From positions 310,001 through 374,000 of the forward strand of contig NZ_QRDW01000001.1 in assembly GCF_003385955.1 (NCBI RefSeq): a stretch of DNA of 64,000 nt, given 5' to 3'. The notes under the pieces were generated by a model. The model saw nothing but the letters and a program-made list of their open reading frames with translations. It did no database searches and was not told where the DNA came from. A program made the position numbers and the translations under genes. Position 1 is the stretch's first letter. Each line of letters opens with the position of its first letter. Source of the DNA: Aestuariispira insulae (GTDB lineage Bacteria; Pseudomonadota; Alphaproteobacteria; UBA8366; Aestuariispiraceae). Shown one piece after another: positions 26,670 through 35,038 of this stretch.

Positions 26670-27224
26670 ATGACGCTGATGACCGAGCACAAATGTAAAA
26701 CTCTCCGGAAATGTCTGCATTTCATTGTCTCAGCGGGAATTGTCCTCACAGCCATTGCCGCCCATGCCCAACAGGATAACAACATCATCGACAGCCGCGA
26801 TCTGATTGGCCAGTTGACGCCTGTCACCGGCGAGGTCGCCATTGTCAATCTTTCCATCCCCTTCAAAATCGGCTCTGCCGACCTGACCGCCCAAGCTCGG
26901 GATCAATTGAACCAATTGGGTCAGGCTTTGCAGTCGGAAGCTCTCAGCTTGATGGATGTCGGCCTGTTCGGCCATACCGATGCCTCCGGATCGGCGGGTT
27001 ACAATCTGACCCTTTCGGATAAAAGGGCTCAGATGGTGCGCGACTATCTGATCGAACACTTTAAGATTGATCCGGAAAAATTAACGGCACGGGGATATGG
27101 CGAGGAACGCCTGTTGCACCCAGAAGCGCCACTGGCGGCGGAAAATCGCCGTGTAGAAGTGGTGACCACCCGACCGATCACCGGCACCCCACCGCCGGAA
27201 GGCGACACACAGGCCATCAACTGA
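26670..27224 (+). CDS. OmpA/Pal-type peptidoglycan-binding protein
   Basis: The protein is 184 residues with a signal peptide ending near AIAAHA and an OmpA C-terminal domain. The peptidoglycan-contact residues are present in FGHTDASGSAGYNLTLSDKR (Asp) and ENRRVEV (Arg). It has no lipobox, so unlike Pal it is probably soluble or held by partners. The ATG at 26670 has GAGGA just upstream; 26679 is an alternative. In the row it follows a lipoprotein and precedes the DUF4384 protein, the place of Pal in a Tol-like set. Confidence 0.92.
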   Translation: MTLMTEHKCKTLRKCLHFIVSAGIVLTAIAAHAQQDNNIIDSRDLIGQLTPVTGEVAIVNLSIPFKIGSADLTAQARDQLNQLGQALQSEALSLMDVGLFGHTDASGSAGYNLTLSDKRAQMVRDYLIEHFKIDPEKLTARGYGEERLLHPEAPLAAENRRVEVVTTRPITGTPPPEGDTQAIN

Positions 27225-27258
27225 CCGCCGACCCCGGGACAGGATATTGTATAGGATT

Positions 27259-28914
27259 ATGATCGCTTTCACGCCTTTTGCCAGAAAACTTCTTACCGCC
27301 CTGGTGCTGCCGCTTATTCTGCTCAGCTTCAAGGGGGCTGCCATGGCTGCGGATGCGGACCGCACCCTTCGCAAGCTGGCCATCGAGATCATTTACGACG
27401 TGCCTCGGGGCAAGAAGCTTGCGATCCGGCCGTTCTTCGACCAGGAAACTGATCTGCCGCGTGATATCGCCGACAGCCTCTACGATTCGCTCTTCACCGC
27501 CTTTTTCCGGGTGAGCGCCGGGGACCATGTCTTCGTCGAGCGCCAGAACCTGATCAAAATCATGCGGTCCCGTGAAGAGTTTTATGCCGAAGATCTGGAG
27601 CAATTGCTGCGGTCAGCAAAGGCAGATGTGGAAATCATCTGTACCCCGACCCCCCATGTTGACGGCGTGCTGCTTGCCTGCAATGCCAGCGACCTGCTGC
27701 ATGCCACCACTCTGGGCCGGGCACAGGCGGTGATTCCGCTTGATGCCAAGAAAAGCGGCGCACAACCTTATGAGCTTGCGCTGTCAGACATTGCCTTCCA
27801 GGTCGCGCCTAAGCTGGGGGATCTGAAGGCCATAGACCGGATCGCCATCCGGGACCAGAATAAGGGCAGCCAGACCGACCTTGGCGCTTGGCTTGGAAAA
27901 CAGCTAGCAACACAGGTGGAAAGCCGGGTTTCCCAGAAACAGCGGCAGGATCAGGAACAGTATGAACGCCAGCGGGAGTTGGATGAAACCGCACAGGAAA
28001 CCATGCAACCCACCGGCCATTATTCCCTGACCGGCACGCTCTATCGGTTGGACGAAACAACCCTGCAATTGCTGGTCAGTTTCGATCATCGCGGCCAGAC
28101 CGCAGCCAAAGGCAGTGCCAAACTGACCTTGGCATCGCTCCCCGAGTCCCATCAGGAATCCCAGAATATCAGGGAGCGCGTCTTCAGTGCGGTTGGAGAG
28201 GCCATAGTATCCGCAAAACTGGACCAGGATGCCGCGCGCCGCGCCGCGCAGAACCTGGCCCGCGCGCGCGTGGTTGCCCAGGCGCTAGGCATTCCGGGGC
28301 CCGCAGTCAAGGAGATTGTCAGCGAGGCCGATGCCGCCCATGCCCTGACCAAGACCCTGAGCGCCGGTATCCCGATCGAGGAACGCTTCATCGACATCAA
28401 TCCCACCGGACCCGGTGAGCGGATCGCGGTTGAAATCCGCGCCAGGGTCCTCCCCGTTGGAACCGTTCTGGTGCCGGACGTGAAAGCCCGGCTCAGCAAA
28501 GGAACCTATCGTGCGATGGAGCCGATCTATCTGGATGTTTCCAGCACAGCCACCGCCTTTATCGGTGTCTATTCCTGGGGGGCCGATAATCGTGTCGTGC
28601 GAATATTCCCGAACCCGCGCCGCCCGTCCCTGGCGGTTGAGCCAGACAGCCCACTTTTGTTGCCGGGTGAAAAGGATGGCCGTTTCATGTCCATGCCGCT
28701 GCCGGGCTATGACAATCCCGAGGATCACGAGGCCCTGATCGTAATTGCCAGCAACAAACCCACCGATTTTAAAAGCCTGGCCCCGGAAGTCGGACAAACC
28801 CTCTCGGAAACGATGAAACGATCAACCGACGGCAGCCAGTTTTTCAATGCCTTGAGCAAGCTGGATGTCAGCCGGATCTCTATTCATATTCTCCCCTATC
28901 AGGTTCGGCGCTGA
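27259..28914 (+). CDS. Exported CsgG/FlgO-like protein with C-terminal DUF4384
   Basis: The 551-residue protein has a signal peptide ending near KGAAMA. The N-terminal domain (about 25-150) has KKLAIRPFFDQETDLP, a helix, and VFVERQNLIKIM, the layout of CsgG/FlgO domains that have a VvER strand. A middle region is charged (QDQEQYERQRELDE). The C-terminal domain carries the DUF4384 pattern YRAMEPIYLDVSSTATAFIGV then VRIFPNP. DUF4384 proteins are often linked to envelope or serine-protease loci. It closes the row; the biotin operon with its own promoter follows. A TTG at 27247 is an alternative start. Confidence 0.85.
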   Translation: MIAFTPFARKLLTALVLPLILLSFKGAAMAADADRTLRKLAIEIIYDVPRGKKLAIRPFFDQETDLPRDIADSLYDSLFTAFFRVSAGDHVFVERQNLIKIMRSREEFYAEDLEQLLRSAKADVEIICTPTPHVDGVLLACNASDLLHATTLGRAQAVIPLDAKKSGAQPYELALSDIAFQVAPKLGDLKAIDRIAIRDQNKGSQTDLGAWLGKQLATQVESRVSQKQRQDQEQYERQRELDETAQETMQPTGHYSLTGTLYRLDETTLQLLVSFDHRGQTAAKGSAKLTLASLPESHQESQNIRERVFSAVGEAIVSAKLDQDAARRAAQNLARARVVAQALGIPGPAVKEIVSEADAAHALTKTLSAGIPIEERFIDINPTGPGERIAVEIRARVLPVGTVLVPDVKARLSKGTYRAMEPIYLDVSSTATAFIGVYSWGADNRVVRIFPNPRRPSLAVEPDSPLLLPGEKDGRFMSMPLPGYDNPEDHEALIVIASNKPTDFKSLAPEVGQTLSETMKRSTDGSQFFNALSKLDVSRISIHILPYQVRR

Positions 28915-28945
28915 TAACAACCAGTCAAGCTGGCCTGGACAGGTT

Positions 28946-28963
28946 CCATACGCATGCGTATGG
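28946..28963. promoter_or_regulatory. 18-bp perfect palindrome upstream of bioB
   Basis: CCATACGCATGCGTATGG is fully self-complementary. It lies 42 bases upstream of the -35 element of the predicted bioB promoter. Palindromes of this length are typical of dimeric regulator sites. It does not match the BioR box (TTATCTATAA). Confidence 0.6.
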
Positions 28964-29004
28964 TATCGAAGTTTTCATCCGACGGCGGCACTATCCGTCG
29001 TCAC

Positions 29005-29033
29005 TGGACAGACCTTGTCCCGGTCATTATAAA
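29005..29033 (+). promoter_or_regulatory. Predicted bioB promoter
   Basis: TGGACA at 29005-29010 and TATAAA at 29028-29033 are separated by 17 bases, giving five of six matches to each sigma-70 element. A start near 29040 would leave a leader of about 55 bases before the bioB ATG. Confidence 0.7.
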
Positions 29034-29094
29034 CGGCAGGCTAAACAAGGGGGACCTTAAGGTCTCTCGCACAGGTACAGGACGGTGATTTCTC

Positions 29095-30114
29095 ATGGAA
29101 TTGATTCACACACGCATTCGGCATGACTGGACGCTGGAAGAGGTAGAAGCGATGTTCGCAATGCCCTTCATGGATCTGCTGCATAAGGCCCAGTGCATTC
29201 ATCGTGAGAATTTCGATCCCAATGAGGTCCAGGTTTCCACCCTGCTGTCCATCAAGACCGGTTCCTGCCCGGAAGATTGCGCCTATTGCCCGCAGAGCGC
29301 GCATCACAATGCCGAGCTTGATAAAGAAAAGCTCATGGAAGTGGAAAAGGTCCTGACCCAGGCCCGCGCCGCCAAGGATAAAGGAGCGACCCGATTTTGC
29401 ATGGGTGCCGCCTGGAAAAACCCCAATGGCCGTGATTTCCCGTATGTCCTGAAAATGATCGAGGGGGTTAGGGATCTGGGTATGGAAAGTTGCATGACCC
29501 TGGGGATGCTGTCGCCCGAACAGACCATCGCTCTGAAAGAAGCCGGCCTGGATTATTACAACCATAATCTGGATACCAGCCGGGAATATTACGAGAAGAT
29601 CATCTCGACCCGGACCTATGACGACCGGTTGAACACATTGGAAAATGTCCGCAATGCCGGGATCAATGTCTGCTCCGGTGGCATCATGGGCATGGGAGAA
29701 ACCGAAACCGACCGGGCGAATTTGTTCCGGGAGCTGGCCAATCTGCCTGAGCATCCGCAAAGCGTGCCGGTTAACCTGCTGATTAAGGTCAAAGGCACCC
29801 CACTGGAAAATGTCGAGGACCTGGATCCGTTTGATTTTGTCCGTGCCGTGGCTGTCGCACGGATCATGATGCCGAAATCCCACGTTCGCCTGAGCGCCGG
29901 CCGCGAGATCATGGATGACGCCACCCAGGCACTGTGTTTCCATGCCGGCGCCAATTCGATTTTCTATGGTGACAAGCTGCTGACCACCGCCAATCCGGCT
30001 GCCGACAAGGACCGGGAACTGTTTGAACGTCTGGGTTTGCGCCCGGAAGGGGCGAAATGCAATGGCCGACATCAGTCCGTACAGGAAGACGCTGCAGCAG
30101 CTCAGCACGCTTGA
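29095..30114 (+). CDS. bioB: Biotin synthase
   Basis: BioB (339 residues) inserts sulfur into dethiobiotin using radical SAM chemistry. The radical SAM Cys triad is in CPEDCAYC, and the second iron-sulfur cluster ligands are in [17 protein letters not shown] and INVCSGG. It is the first gene of bioB-bioF-bioD-bioA, which runs from pimeloyl-thioester to biotin. The gene for pimeloyl supply is not in this operon. Its 3' end overlaps bioF by 53 bases. Confidence 0.98.
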   Translation: MELIHTRIRHDWTLEEVEAMFAMPFMDLLHKAQCIHRENFDPNEVQVSTLLSIKTGSCPEDCAYCPQSAHHNAELDKEKLMEVEKVLTQARAAKDKGATRFCMGAAWKNPNGRDFPYVLKMIEGVRDLGMESCMTLGMLSPEQTIALKEAGLDYYNHNLDTSREYYEKIISTRTYDDRLNTLENVRNAGINVCSGGIMGMGETETDRANLFRELANLPEHPQSVPVNLLIKVKGTPLENVEDLDPFDFVRAVAVARIMMPKSHVRLSAGREIMDDATQALCFHAGANSIFYGDKLLTTANPAADKDRELFERLGLRPEGAKCNGRHQSVQEDAAAAQHA

Positions 30115-31183
30115 ACGCAGGCGCTCCCTGAAACCAACAGCGGGGTTCGATTTCAGCTCCAATGATTTTCTGGGTCTGAAAAACCATCCCGCCGTCCGGA
30201 TGGCCGTTGAACACGCCCTGTCCGACGGCATGGACCTTGGGTCCGGCGGTTCGCGCCTGCTGCGCGGCAATCACAAAGCGTTTGAAGCGCTGGAACAGGA
30301 TGCTGCCAGTTTTTTTGGGGCGGGTGCCGCGCTTTACATGGCGTCAGGCTTCATGGCCAATTTCGCCCTTTTCAGCACTCTGCCCCAGCGCGGTGATGTG
30401 ATTTTGATGGATGAATTGATCCATGCCAGCGCCAAGGAAGGCATCCGCGCTTCCTTCGCGAAATCATCCAAGATCGCCCATAACGATGCGAACGCCTTTG
30501 AGGCTGAGATCAAACGCTGGCGGGAAAAAGGGGCTAAAAATATCTGGCTGGCGGTTGAAAGCGTCTACAGCATGGATGGCGACAAAGCGCCAATTGCGGA
30601 ATTGATGGCCATTGCCGACCAATATGGCTGTTTCCTGGTCGTCGATGAAGCCCACGCCACCGGCATACAAGGGCCAAACGGTCGCGGGCTTGCCGAACCG
30701 TTTGAAGGCCGGGAAAACCTGATCTCCATGCATACATGCGGCAAGGCTCTTGGTGTTTCCGGTGCCCTGATCACCATGGATGCCACCCTCTGCGATTTCA
30801 TGGTCAACGCATCACGTGCCTTCATCTACACAACCGCCCCCTCACCCGTGATGGCGGTAGCAGTCCGCGAGGCCCTTGCCCTGGTGGACCGCGAACCGGA
30901 GAGACGCAAAGAATTGCTCGCGCTCGCTGCAAAGGCCAAAAGCCGCTTGGTTGATTACCTCCCGCCATCAAAAGATGGCAGCCAGATCCTGCCCGTCATT
31001 TTAGGGACTGATGAAAAAGCAGTGAAAGCAGCGGACTATATGCAAGCGGCGGGGTTTGATGTCCGGGCCGTGCGTCCGCCAACCGTACCGGAAGGGTCTG
31101 CGCGATTAAGGGTTTCCATCACCTTGAATATCGACGAACAGATCCTAGATGCCTTCTGCGGCAAACTAGCCGACGCGCTTTGA
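30062..31183 (+). CDS. bioF: 8-amino-7-oxononanoate synthase
   Basis: BioF joins pimeloyl-ACP/CoA with L-alanine, using PLP. The 373-residue protein started at 30062 ([13 protein letters not shown]) has AAGGGG upstream. The substrate-binding region [22 protein letters not shown], and the PLP lysine in [10 protein letters not shown] are intact, with [10 protein letters not shown] giving the PLP-contact Asp. The start lies inside bioB, 53 bases before its stop, so translation of the two is linked. Confidence 0.97.
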   Translation: MADISPYRKTLQQLSTLERRRSLKPTAGFDFSSNDFLGLKNHPAVRMAVEHALSDGMDLGSGGSRLLRGNHKAFEALEQDAASFFGAGAALYMASGFMANFALFSTLPQRGDVILMDELIHASAKEGIRASFAKSSKIAHNDANAFEAEIKRWREKGAKNIWLAVESVYSMDGDKAPIAELMAIADQYGCFLVVDEAHATGIQGPNGRGLAEPFEGRENLISMHTCGKALGVSGALITMDATLCDFMVNASRAFIYTTAPSPVMAVAVREALALVDREPERRKELLALAAKAKSRLVDYLPPSKDGSQILPVILGTDEKAVKAADYMQAAGFDVRAVRPPTVPEGSARLRVSITLNIDEQILDAFCGKLADAL

Positions 31184-31205
31184 CGACCATCATAAGAACA
31201 AAGAT

Positions 31206-31871
31206 ATGGGAGGGTTGGATTTGACCAACGGCTTCATCGTAAGTGGCACAGATACCGAGATCGGCAAGACCGTTTTTTCCGCCATGCTGACATTGGCGCT
31301 GAAAGGTGTTTATTGGAAACCGATCCAGTCAGGCCTGGAGGAATTGTCAGATACAGAAACTGTCCGCCGTATGACCGGCCTCAGCCTCGGCCATTTCCTG
31401 CCTGAGGCCTATCGCCTCAACACCCCCGCCTCACCCCACTATTCCGCCGAGCTGGATGATGTCGAGATTGATGTCAGCCGTCTGGATCCGGCCAAGCTGG
31501 AACCGGAAATTGCCAATGCACCGATGATCATCGAAGGGGCCGGCGGCCTTCTGGTGCCGATCACAAGGGAACTGCTAACGATCGATCTGTTCAAAAGCTG
31601 GAATATGCCGGTGATTTTATGTGCCCGCACCAGTCTTGGCACCATCAACCACAGCCTGCTTTCTGTGGAAGCCTTGAAGGCGCGGGATATGGAAATCGCC
31701 GGGATCGTCTTTATCGGAGATGAAAATCCGGACAATGAACGCACCATCACGGAATTTGCCGGGGTGACAAATCTGGGCCGCCTGCCCCGCCTGCCGGAGC
31801 TGGACGCCAAGAACCTGCGCGAGACCTTTAACAATCATTTCAAACTGGGTGAATTCGGAGCCTTCCTATGA
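31206..31871 (+). CDS. bioD: Dethiobiotin synthetase
   Basis: BioD (up to 221 residues) closes the ureido ring of dethiobiotin with ATP and CO2. The P-loop variant GTDTEIGKTVF and the IEGAGGLLVPI motif identify it. The ATG at 31206 lies within its own best ribosome site (GGGAGGG, 31208-31214), so translation may begin at the TTG at 31221 (TTG ACC AAC), seven bases after that site. The stop overlaps the bioA start by four bases. Confidence 0.96.
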   Translation: MGGLDLTNGFIVSGTDTEIGKTVFSAMLTLALKGVYWKPIQSGLEELSDTETVRRMTGLSLGHFLPEAYRLNTPASPHYSAELDDVEIDVSRLDPAKLEPEIANAPMIIEGAGGLLVPITRELLTIDLFKSWNMPVILCARTSLGTINHSLLSVEALKARDMEIAGIVFIGDENPDNERTITEFAGVTNLGRLPRLPELDAKNLRETFNNHFKLGEFGAFL

Positions 31872-33142
31872 GCGATATCAAGAAAAAATCACCAATCTGG
31901 CACCCGTTCACCCAGCATGCGCTTTTCCCCGAAATGACCCATATCGCACGCGGGGATGGTGCCTATCTTTATACCAAGGACGGGCATCGGCTGATCGACG
32001 GTATCTCCTCCTGGTGGGTGGTGACCCACGGCCATTGCCACCCAAGGCTCCAGGCCGCAGCAAAAGCCCAGATGGAAAAGCTCGATCAGGTGATTTTTGC
32101 CGGCTACACCCACGACCCAGCGGAAGAAGTTGCCCGCGGCATGGTAGACCTGACCCCGGACGGGCTCGACTATGTCTTTTTCTCCGACAGCGGCTCCACC
32201 AGTGTTGAAGTTGCTCTGAAGATGGCGCTTGGCTACTGGTATCATATCGGGTCCAAACGCTCGAAAATCCTGGTGATGGAAAACAGCTATCACGGAGACA
32301 CCATCGGCACCATGTCGGTTGGCGAGCGCGGAGTTTATAACAATCCTTATAATTCCCTGCTTTTCACCGTGGACTGCCTGCCCTTCCCAGCCAAGGGCGC
32401 AGAACAGGAAACCCTGGATCAGCTGGAAGCCAAGATCAAAGCCGATCCTGACGGCGTTGCCGCCTTCATCGTCGAGCCCCTTATTCAGGGTGCCGGTGGC
32501 ATGATGATGTATTCCGCCGAAACGCTGCGCGAAATGCACCGGATCTGCCAAGAGCATGACGTTCTTTTCATCGCGGATGAGGTTATGACCGGCTGGGGCC
32601 GGACCGGCACCCTGTTTGCCTGCGAGCAGGCCGGCATTGTGCCCGATATCGCCTGTTATTCCAAAGGCATCACTGGCGGTTTCCTGCCCCTGGCAGTGAC
32701 CATGTGCCACGAGCGGATCTTTAACGCCCATTATTCCGAAGACCGGTCAAAAACCTTCTTCCACAGCAGCTCCTATACCGCCAACCCGATCGCCTGCGCC
32801 GTTGCGGCGGAGAATATCAGGATGTGGCAGGATGAACCTGTGATGGAGCGGGTGAGCCGCCTGGCCAGCTCCCATGCAAATTGGCTGGAGGCGCTGGCCC
32901 GGGATGACCGGGTCGAAAATCTGCGCCAGTGCGGCACGATCGCAGCCTTTGACATAAAGGTGACCGATGGCGGCTACCTGAGCGATATCGCCCCCAGGCT
33001 CTACCGGTATTTCCAGGAAAACGGTATTTTGCTCCGCCCGCTCGGCAATACGGTTTATCTGATGACCCCATATTGTCTGAGTGATGATGATTTGTCCCAC
33101 CTGTACGGCACCATCGGACGGGCCTTGGACGATTTAAGCTGA
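31868..33142 (+). CDS. bioA: Adenosylmethionine-8-amino-7-oxononanoate aminotransferase
   Basis: BioA (424 residues) makes 7,8-diaminopelargonate with SAM as amino donor. Family-typical features are IWHPFTQH at the N-terminus, DGISSWWVVTHGHCHP, FIADEVMTGWGRTG, and the PLP lysine in CYSKGITGGF. It ends the biotin operon. The following 112 bases have no strong terminator and lead to a small gene. Confidence 0.98.
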   Translation: MSDIKKKSPIWHPFTQHALFPEMTHIARGDGAYLYTKDGHRLIDGISSWWVVTHGHCHPRLQAAAKAQMEKLDQVIFAGYTHDPAEEVARGMVDLTPDGLDYVFFSDSGSTSVEVALKMALGYWYHIGSKRSKILVMENSYHGDTIGTMSVGERGVYNNPYNSLLFTVDCLPFPAKGAEQETLDQLEAKIKADPDGVAAFIVEPLIQGAGGMMMYSAETLREMHRICQEHDVLFIADEVMTGWGRTGTLFACEQAGIVPDIACYSKGITGGFLPLAVTMCHERIFNAHYSEDRSKTFFHSSSYTANPIACAVAAENIRMWQDEPVMERVSRLASSHANWLEALARDDRVENLRQCGTIAAFDIKVTDGGYLSDIAPRLYRYFQENGILLRPLGNTVYLMTPYCLSDDDLSHLYGTIGRALDDLS

Positions 33143-33254
33143 TCATCGCACACCGAGGATATTCGCCGATCTCATATGATCCAGGTCAATGACAGTTGCC
33201 TGCTGCAAGTGAATTGTGGCAGGTAACGACAACTATGTTTCAGGACCAACGGAC

Positions 33255-33434
33255 ATGACATGCACCTGCCAGGAAGCGGCCATCACCGCTTATGCCCAGC
33301 TCCGCGCCAAGGGCATCCTCCATGAAGACGCGTTGCAGGCAGCCAAAACCATCATCAAGCTGCGTCATCGTGATTTCAGCCAGCCCGAAATCGACCGCTT
33401 GGCCCATGAATGGACAAGCAACGGGGCCATCTGA
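33255..33434 (+). CDS. Small unknown protein
   Basis: A 59-residue protein started at the ATG at 33255 (MTCTCQEAAITAYAQLRAKG); a GTG at 33216 would add 13 residues. It is helical, with the sequence HEDALQAAKTIIKLRHRDFSQPEIDRLAHEW suitably described as two amphipathic helices. It is not recognised. The reading frame has codon use like its neighbours and runs nearly from the end of bioA, so a real gene is likely but not proven. Confidence 0.55.
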   Translation: MTCTCQEAAITAYAQLRAKGILHEDALQAAKTIIKLRHRDFSQPEIDRLAHEWTSNGAI

Positions 33435-33665
33435 TCCGGGTCACCATCGTCAAATCCTTCATTCCTCTTGCTTTTGCCGGTTGAAAACCTTATAACCCGG
33501 CCATCGTTCAAGGCTTGTCCCTGCCGGGGCAGGCCTTAGTTTGTGAAACTGCTCCTTGCCGGGGAATCTATTTCAAGTCCTCGGCTAGGGTCAGGCGGCA
33601 GATGAGAAAGCCTATGTTTTCAAAAGGTTGCGCTGACCCAACAAGAGCCAAAGGGAGTGGCATAT
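33435..33665 (+). other. Leader region of the rpsF operon
   Basis: This 231-base gap must hold the promoter and leader of rpsF-rpsR-rplI. A GC-rich self-complementary patch (CCCTGCCGGGGCAGG, 33520-33534) lies in it. Such leaders in many bacteria carry an S6:S18-binding RNA element, but I cannot identify that element by eye. Confidence 0.4.
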
Positions 33666-34082
33666 ATGCCCAACTATGAAACTGTTTTGATCGCGCGTCA
33701 GGACGTTTCTGCTACTCAGGCAGAAACCCTTGCCGATCAGTTCCAGGGTTACCTGACCGCTGAAGGCGGTGAAGTTGCCCGTCGCGAATACTGGGGTCTG
33801 CGGAACCTGGCCTATCGCATCAAGAAAAACCGCAAAGGTCACTACATCCTGCTGAACTACACCGCGCCTGCGTCTGCTGTTCAGGAGATGGAGCGCAACA
33901 TGCGTCTGTCTGACGACGTTCTGCGTTACATGACCGTTCGCACCGAAGAACTGCCGAGCGACGCCAGCGTTGTTATGCAGCGCAAGGACGAACGTGGTGG
34001 TCCGCGCGGTGATCGTGGCGACCGCGGTGACCGTGGCCCGCGCGGCCCGCGTCCTGAAAAAACTGAAGGGGGAGCAGAATAA
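33666..34082 (+). CDS. rpsF: Ribosomal protein bS6
   Basis: bS6 (138 residues) binds 16S rRNA with bS18 in the small subunit. The core [22 protein letters not shown] and [21 protein letters not shown] is normal. The C-terminus carries a repetitive basic tail with [22 protein letters not shown] precedes the ATG at 33666; the GTG nine bases earlier is less likely. Its stop overlaps the rpsR start by one base. Confidence 0.98.
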   Translation: MPNYETVLIARQDVSATQAETLADQFQGYLTAEGGEVARREYWGLRNLAYRIKKNRKGHYILLNYTAPASAVQEMERNMRLSDDVLRYMTVRTEELPSDASVVMQRKDERGGPRGDRGDRGDRGPRGPRPEKTEGGAE

Positions 34083-34312
34083 TGGCTGTTCGTCGTCCTT
34101 TCTTCCGTCGTAAGAAGACTTGTCCGTTCTCTGGTGAAAATGCACCGGCGATCGACTATAAAGACGTGAAACTGCTTCAGCGTTTCATGTCCGAACGCGG
34201 CAAAATCGTTCCTTCCCGAATCACAGCTGTATCCGGTAAGAAACAGCGCCTGCTGGCTCAGGCCATCAAGCGTGCCCGTTTCCTGGGCCTGCTGCCCTAC
34301 GTGATCAAGTAA
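34082..34312 (+). CDS. rpsR: Ribosomal protein bS18
   Basis: bS18 (76 residues) has the conserved [20 protein letters not shown] and the [26 protein letters not shown] segment, cut here as two known motifs RFMSERGKI and [13 protein letters not shown]. It is directly coupled to rpsF and followed by rplI 14 bases later. Confidence 0.98.
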   Translation: MAVRRPFFRRKKTCPFSGENAPAIDYKDVKLLQRFMSERGKIVPSRITAVSGKKQRLLAQAIKRARFLGLLPYVIK

Positions 34313-34326
34313 GGGGAGATTGACCA

Positions 34327-34968
34327 ATGGAAATCATTCTTCTCCAACGCGTTGAGAAACTGGGTCAGATGGGTGACGTTGTTAACGTTAAACCCGGCTT
34401 TGCCCGTAACTTCCTGCTGCCGCAGAAAATGGCCATCCGCGCCAACAAGGACAACCTGGCCCGCTTCGAAGCTGAAAAAGCTCAGCTGGAAGCTGCCAAC
34501 CTTGAGCGCAAGAGTGAAGCCCAGGCTGTAGCCGAGAAAATGGAAGGCCTGCGCGTCGTCCTGATCCGTGCTGCTTCCGAAGGCGGCCAGCTCTACGGTT
34601 CCGTCACCAGCCGCGACATTGCCGCTGCTGTCACCGAAGCCGGGTTCTCCGTATCCCGGAACCAGGTTCTGATGGAAAAGCCGGTTAAAACCCTCGGTAT
34701 CTTCGATTTCCGCGTGCGCCTGCACCCGGAAGTAGACGTGACTGTCTCCATCAACGTTGCACAGTCCGACGAAGAAGCCCAGGCACAGGCAGACCGCGTT
34801 GCCCGTGGTGAGCCCGCTGTTCTGACCGCTGCTGAACTGGACGCCCAGATCGCAGCAGAGGTTGCTAAAGAACAGGCTGATGCCATTGCTGTTGCAGCGG
34901 CAGAAGTTGAAGCCGAAGAAGAAGCTGAAGCTGCTTCCGAACAGGCTGAAGAAGCTACCGAGGAATAA
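34327..34968 (+). CDS. rplI: Ribosomal protein bL9 with long acidic tail
   Basis: bL9 is 213 residues here, against about 149 in E. coli. The N-terminal domain MEIILLQRVEKLGQMGD with KPGFARNFLLP and the linker helix are normal. The extra C-terminal 55 residues are Ala/Glu-rich (VEAEEEAEAASEQAEEATEE). The tail is opposite in charge to that of bS6 in the same operon. GGGGAG precedes the ATG. A strong terminator follows. Confidence 0.97.
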   Translation: MEIILLQRVEKLGQMGDVVNVKPGFARNFLLPQKMAIRANKDNLARFEAEKAQLEAANLERKSEAQAVAEKMEGLRVVLIRAASEGGQLYGSVTSRDIAAAVTEAGFSVSRNQVLMEKPVKTLGIFDFRVRLHPEVDVTVSINVAQSDEEAQAQADRVARGEPAVLTAAELDAQIAAEVAKEQADAIAVAAAEVEAEEEAEAASEQAEEATEE

Positions 34969-35002
34969 GCCGCAAGGCTGGTTTTTCGAACCGCATCTTG
35001 GG

Positions 35003-35038
35003 AAAACGGCGCAACATCAGTTGCGCCGTTTTTCTTTT
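35003..35038 (+). terminator. Rho-independent terminator of the rpsF operon
   Basis: A 13-bp stem (35003-35015 with 35020-35032, AAAACGGCGCAAC and complement, loop ATCA) is followed by TTCTTTT. Confidence 0.93.

Noticed and set aside
7219-28914. Type VI, type IV or type II secretion.
   Set aside because: I see no TssM/VgrG, VirB or GspD/E-like genes. The parts are closer to Tol-Pal.
28946-28963. A BioR or BirA operator upstream of bioB.
   Set aside because: The palindrome does not match TTATCTATAA, and no BirA-type site was found; I report only an unassigned palindrome.
29041-30270. A minus-strand frame opposite bioB.
   Set aside because: bioB is certain and the frame has no recognisable motif.
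33435-33665. An S6:S18 leader element before rpsF.
   Set aside because: I could not find the full pattern by eye. A covariance-model search would settle it.
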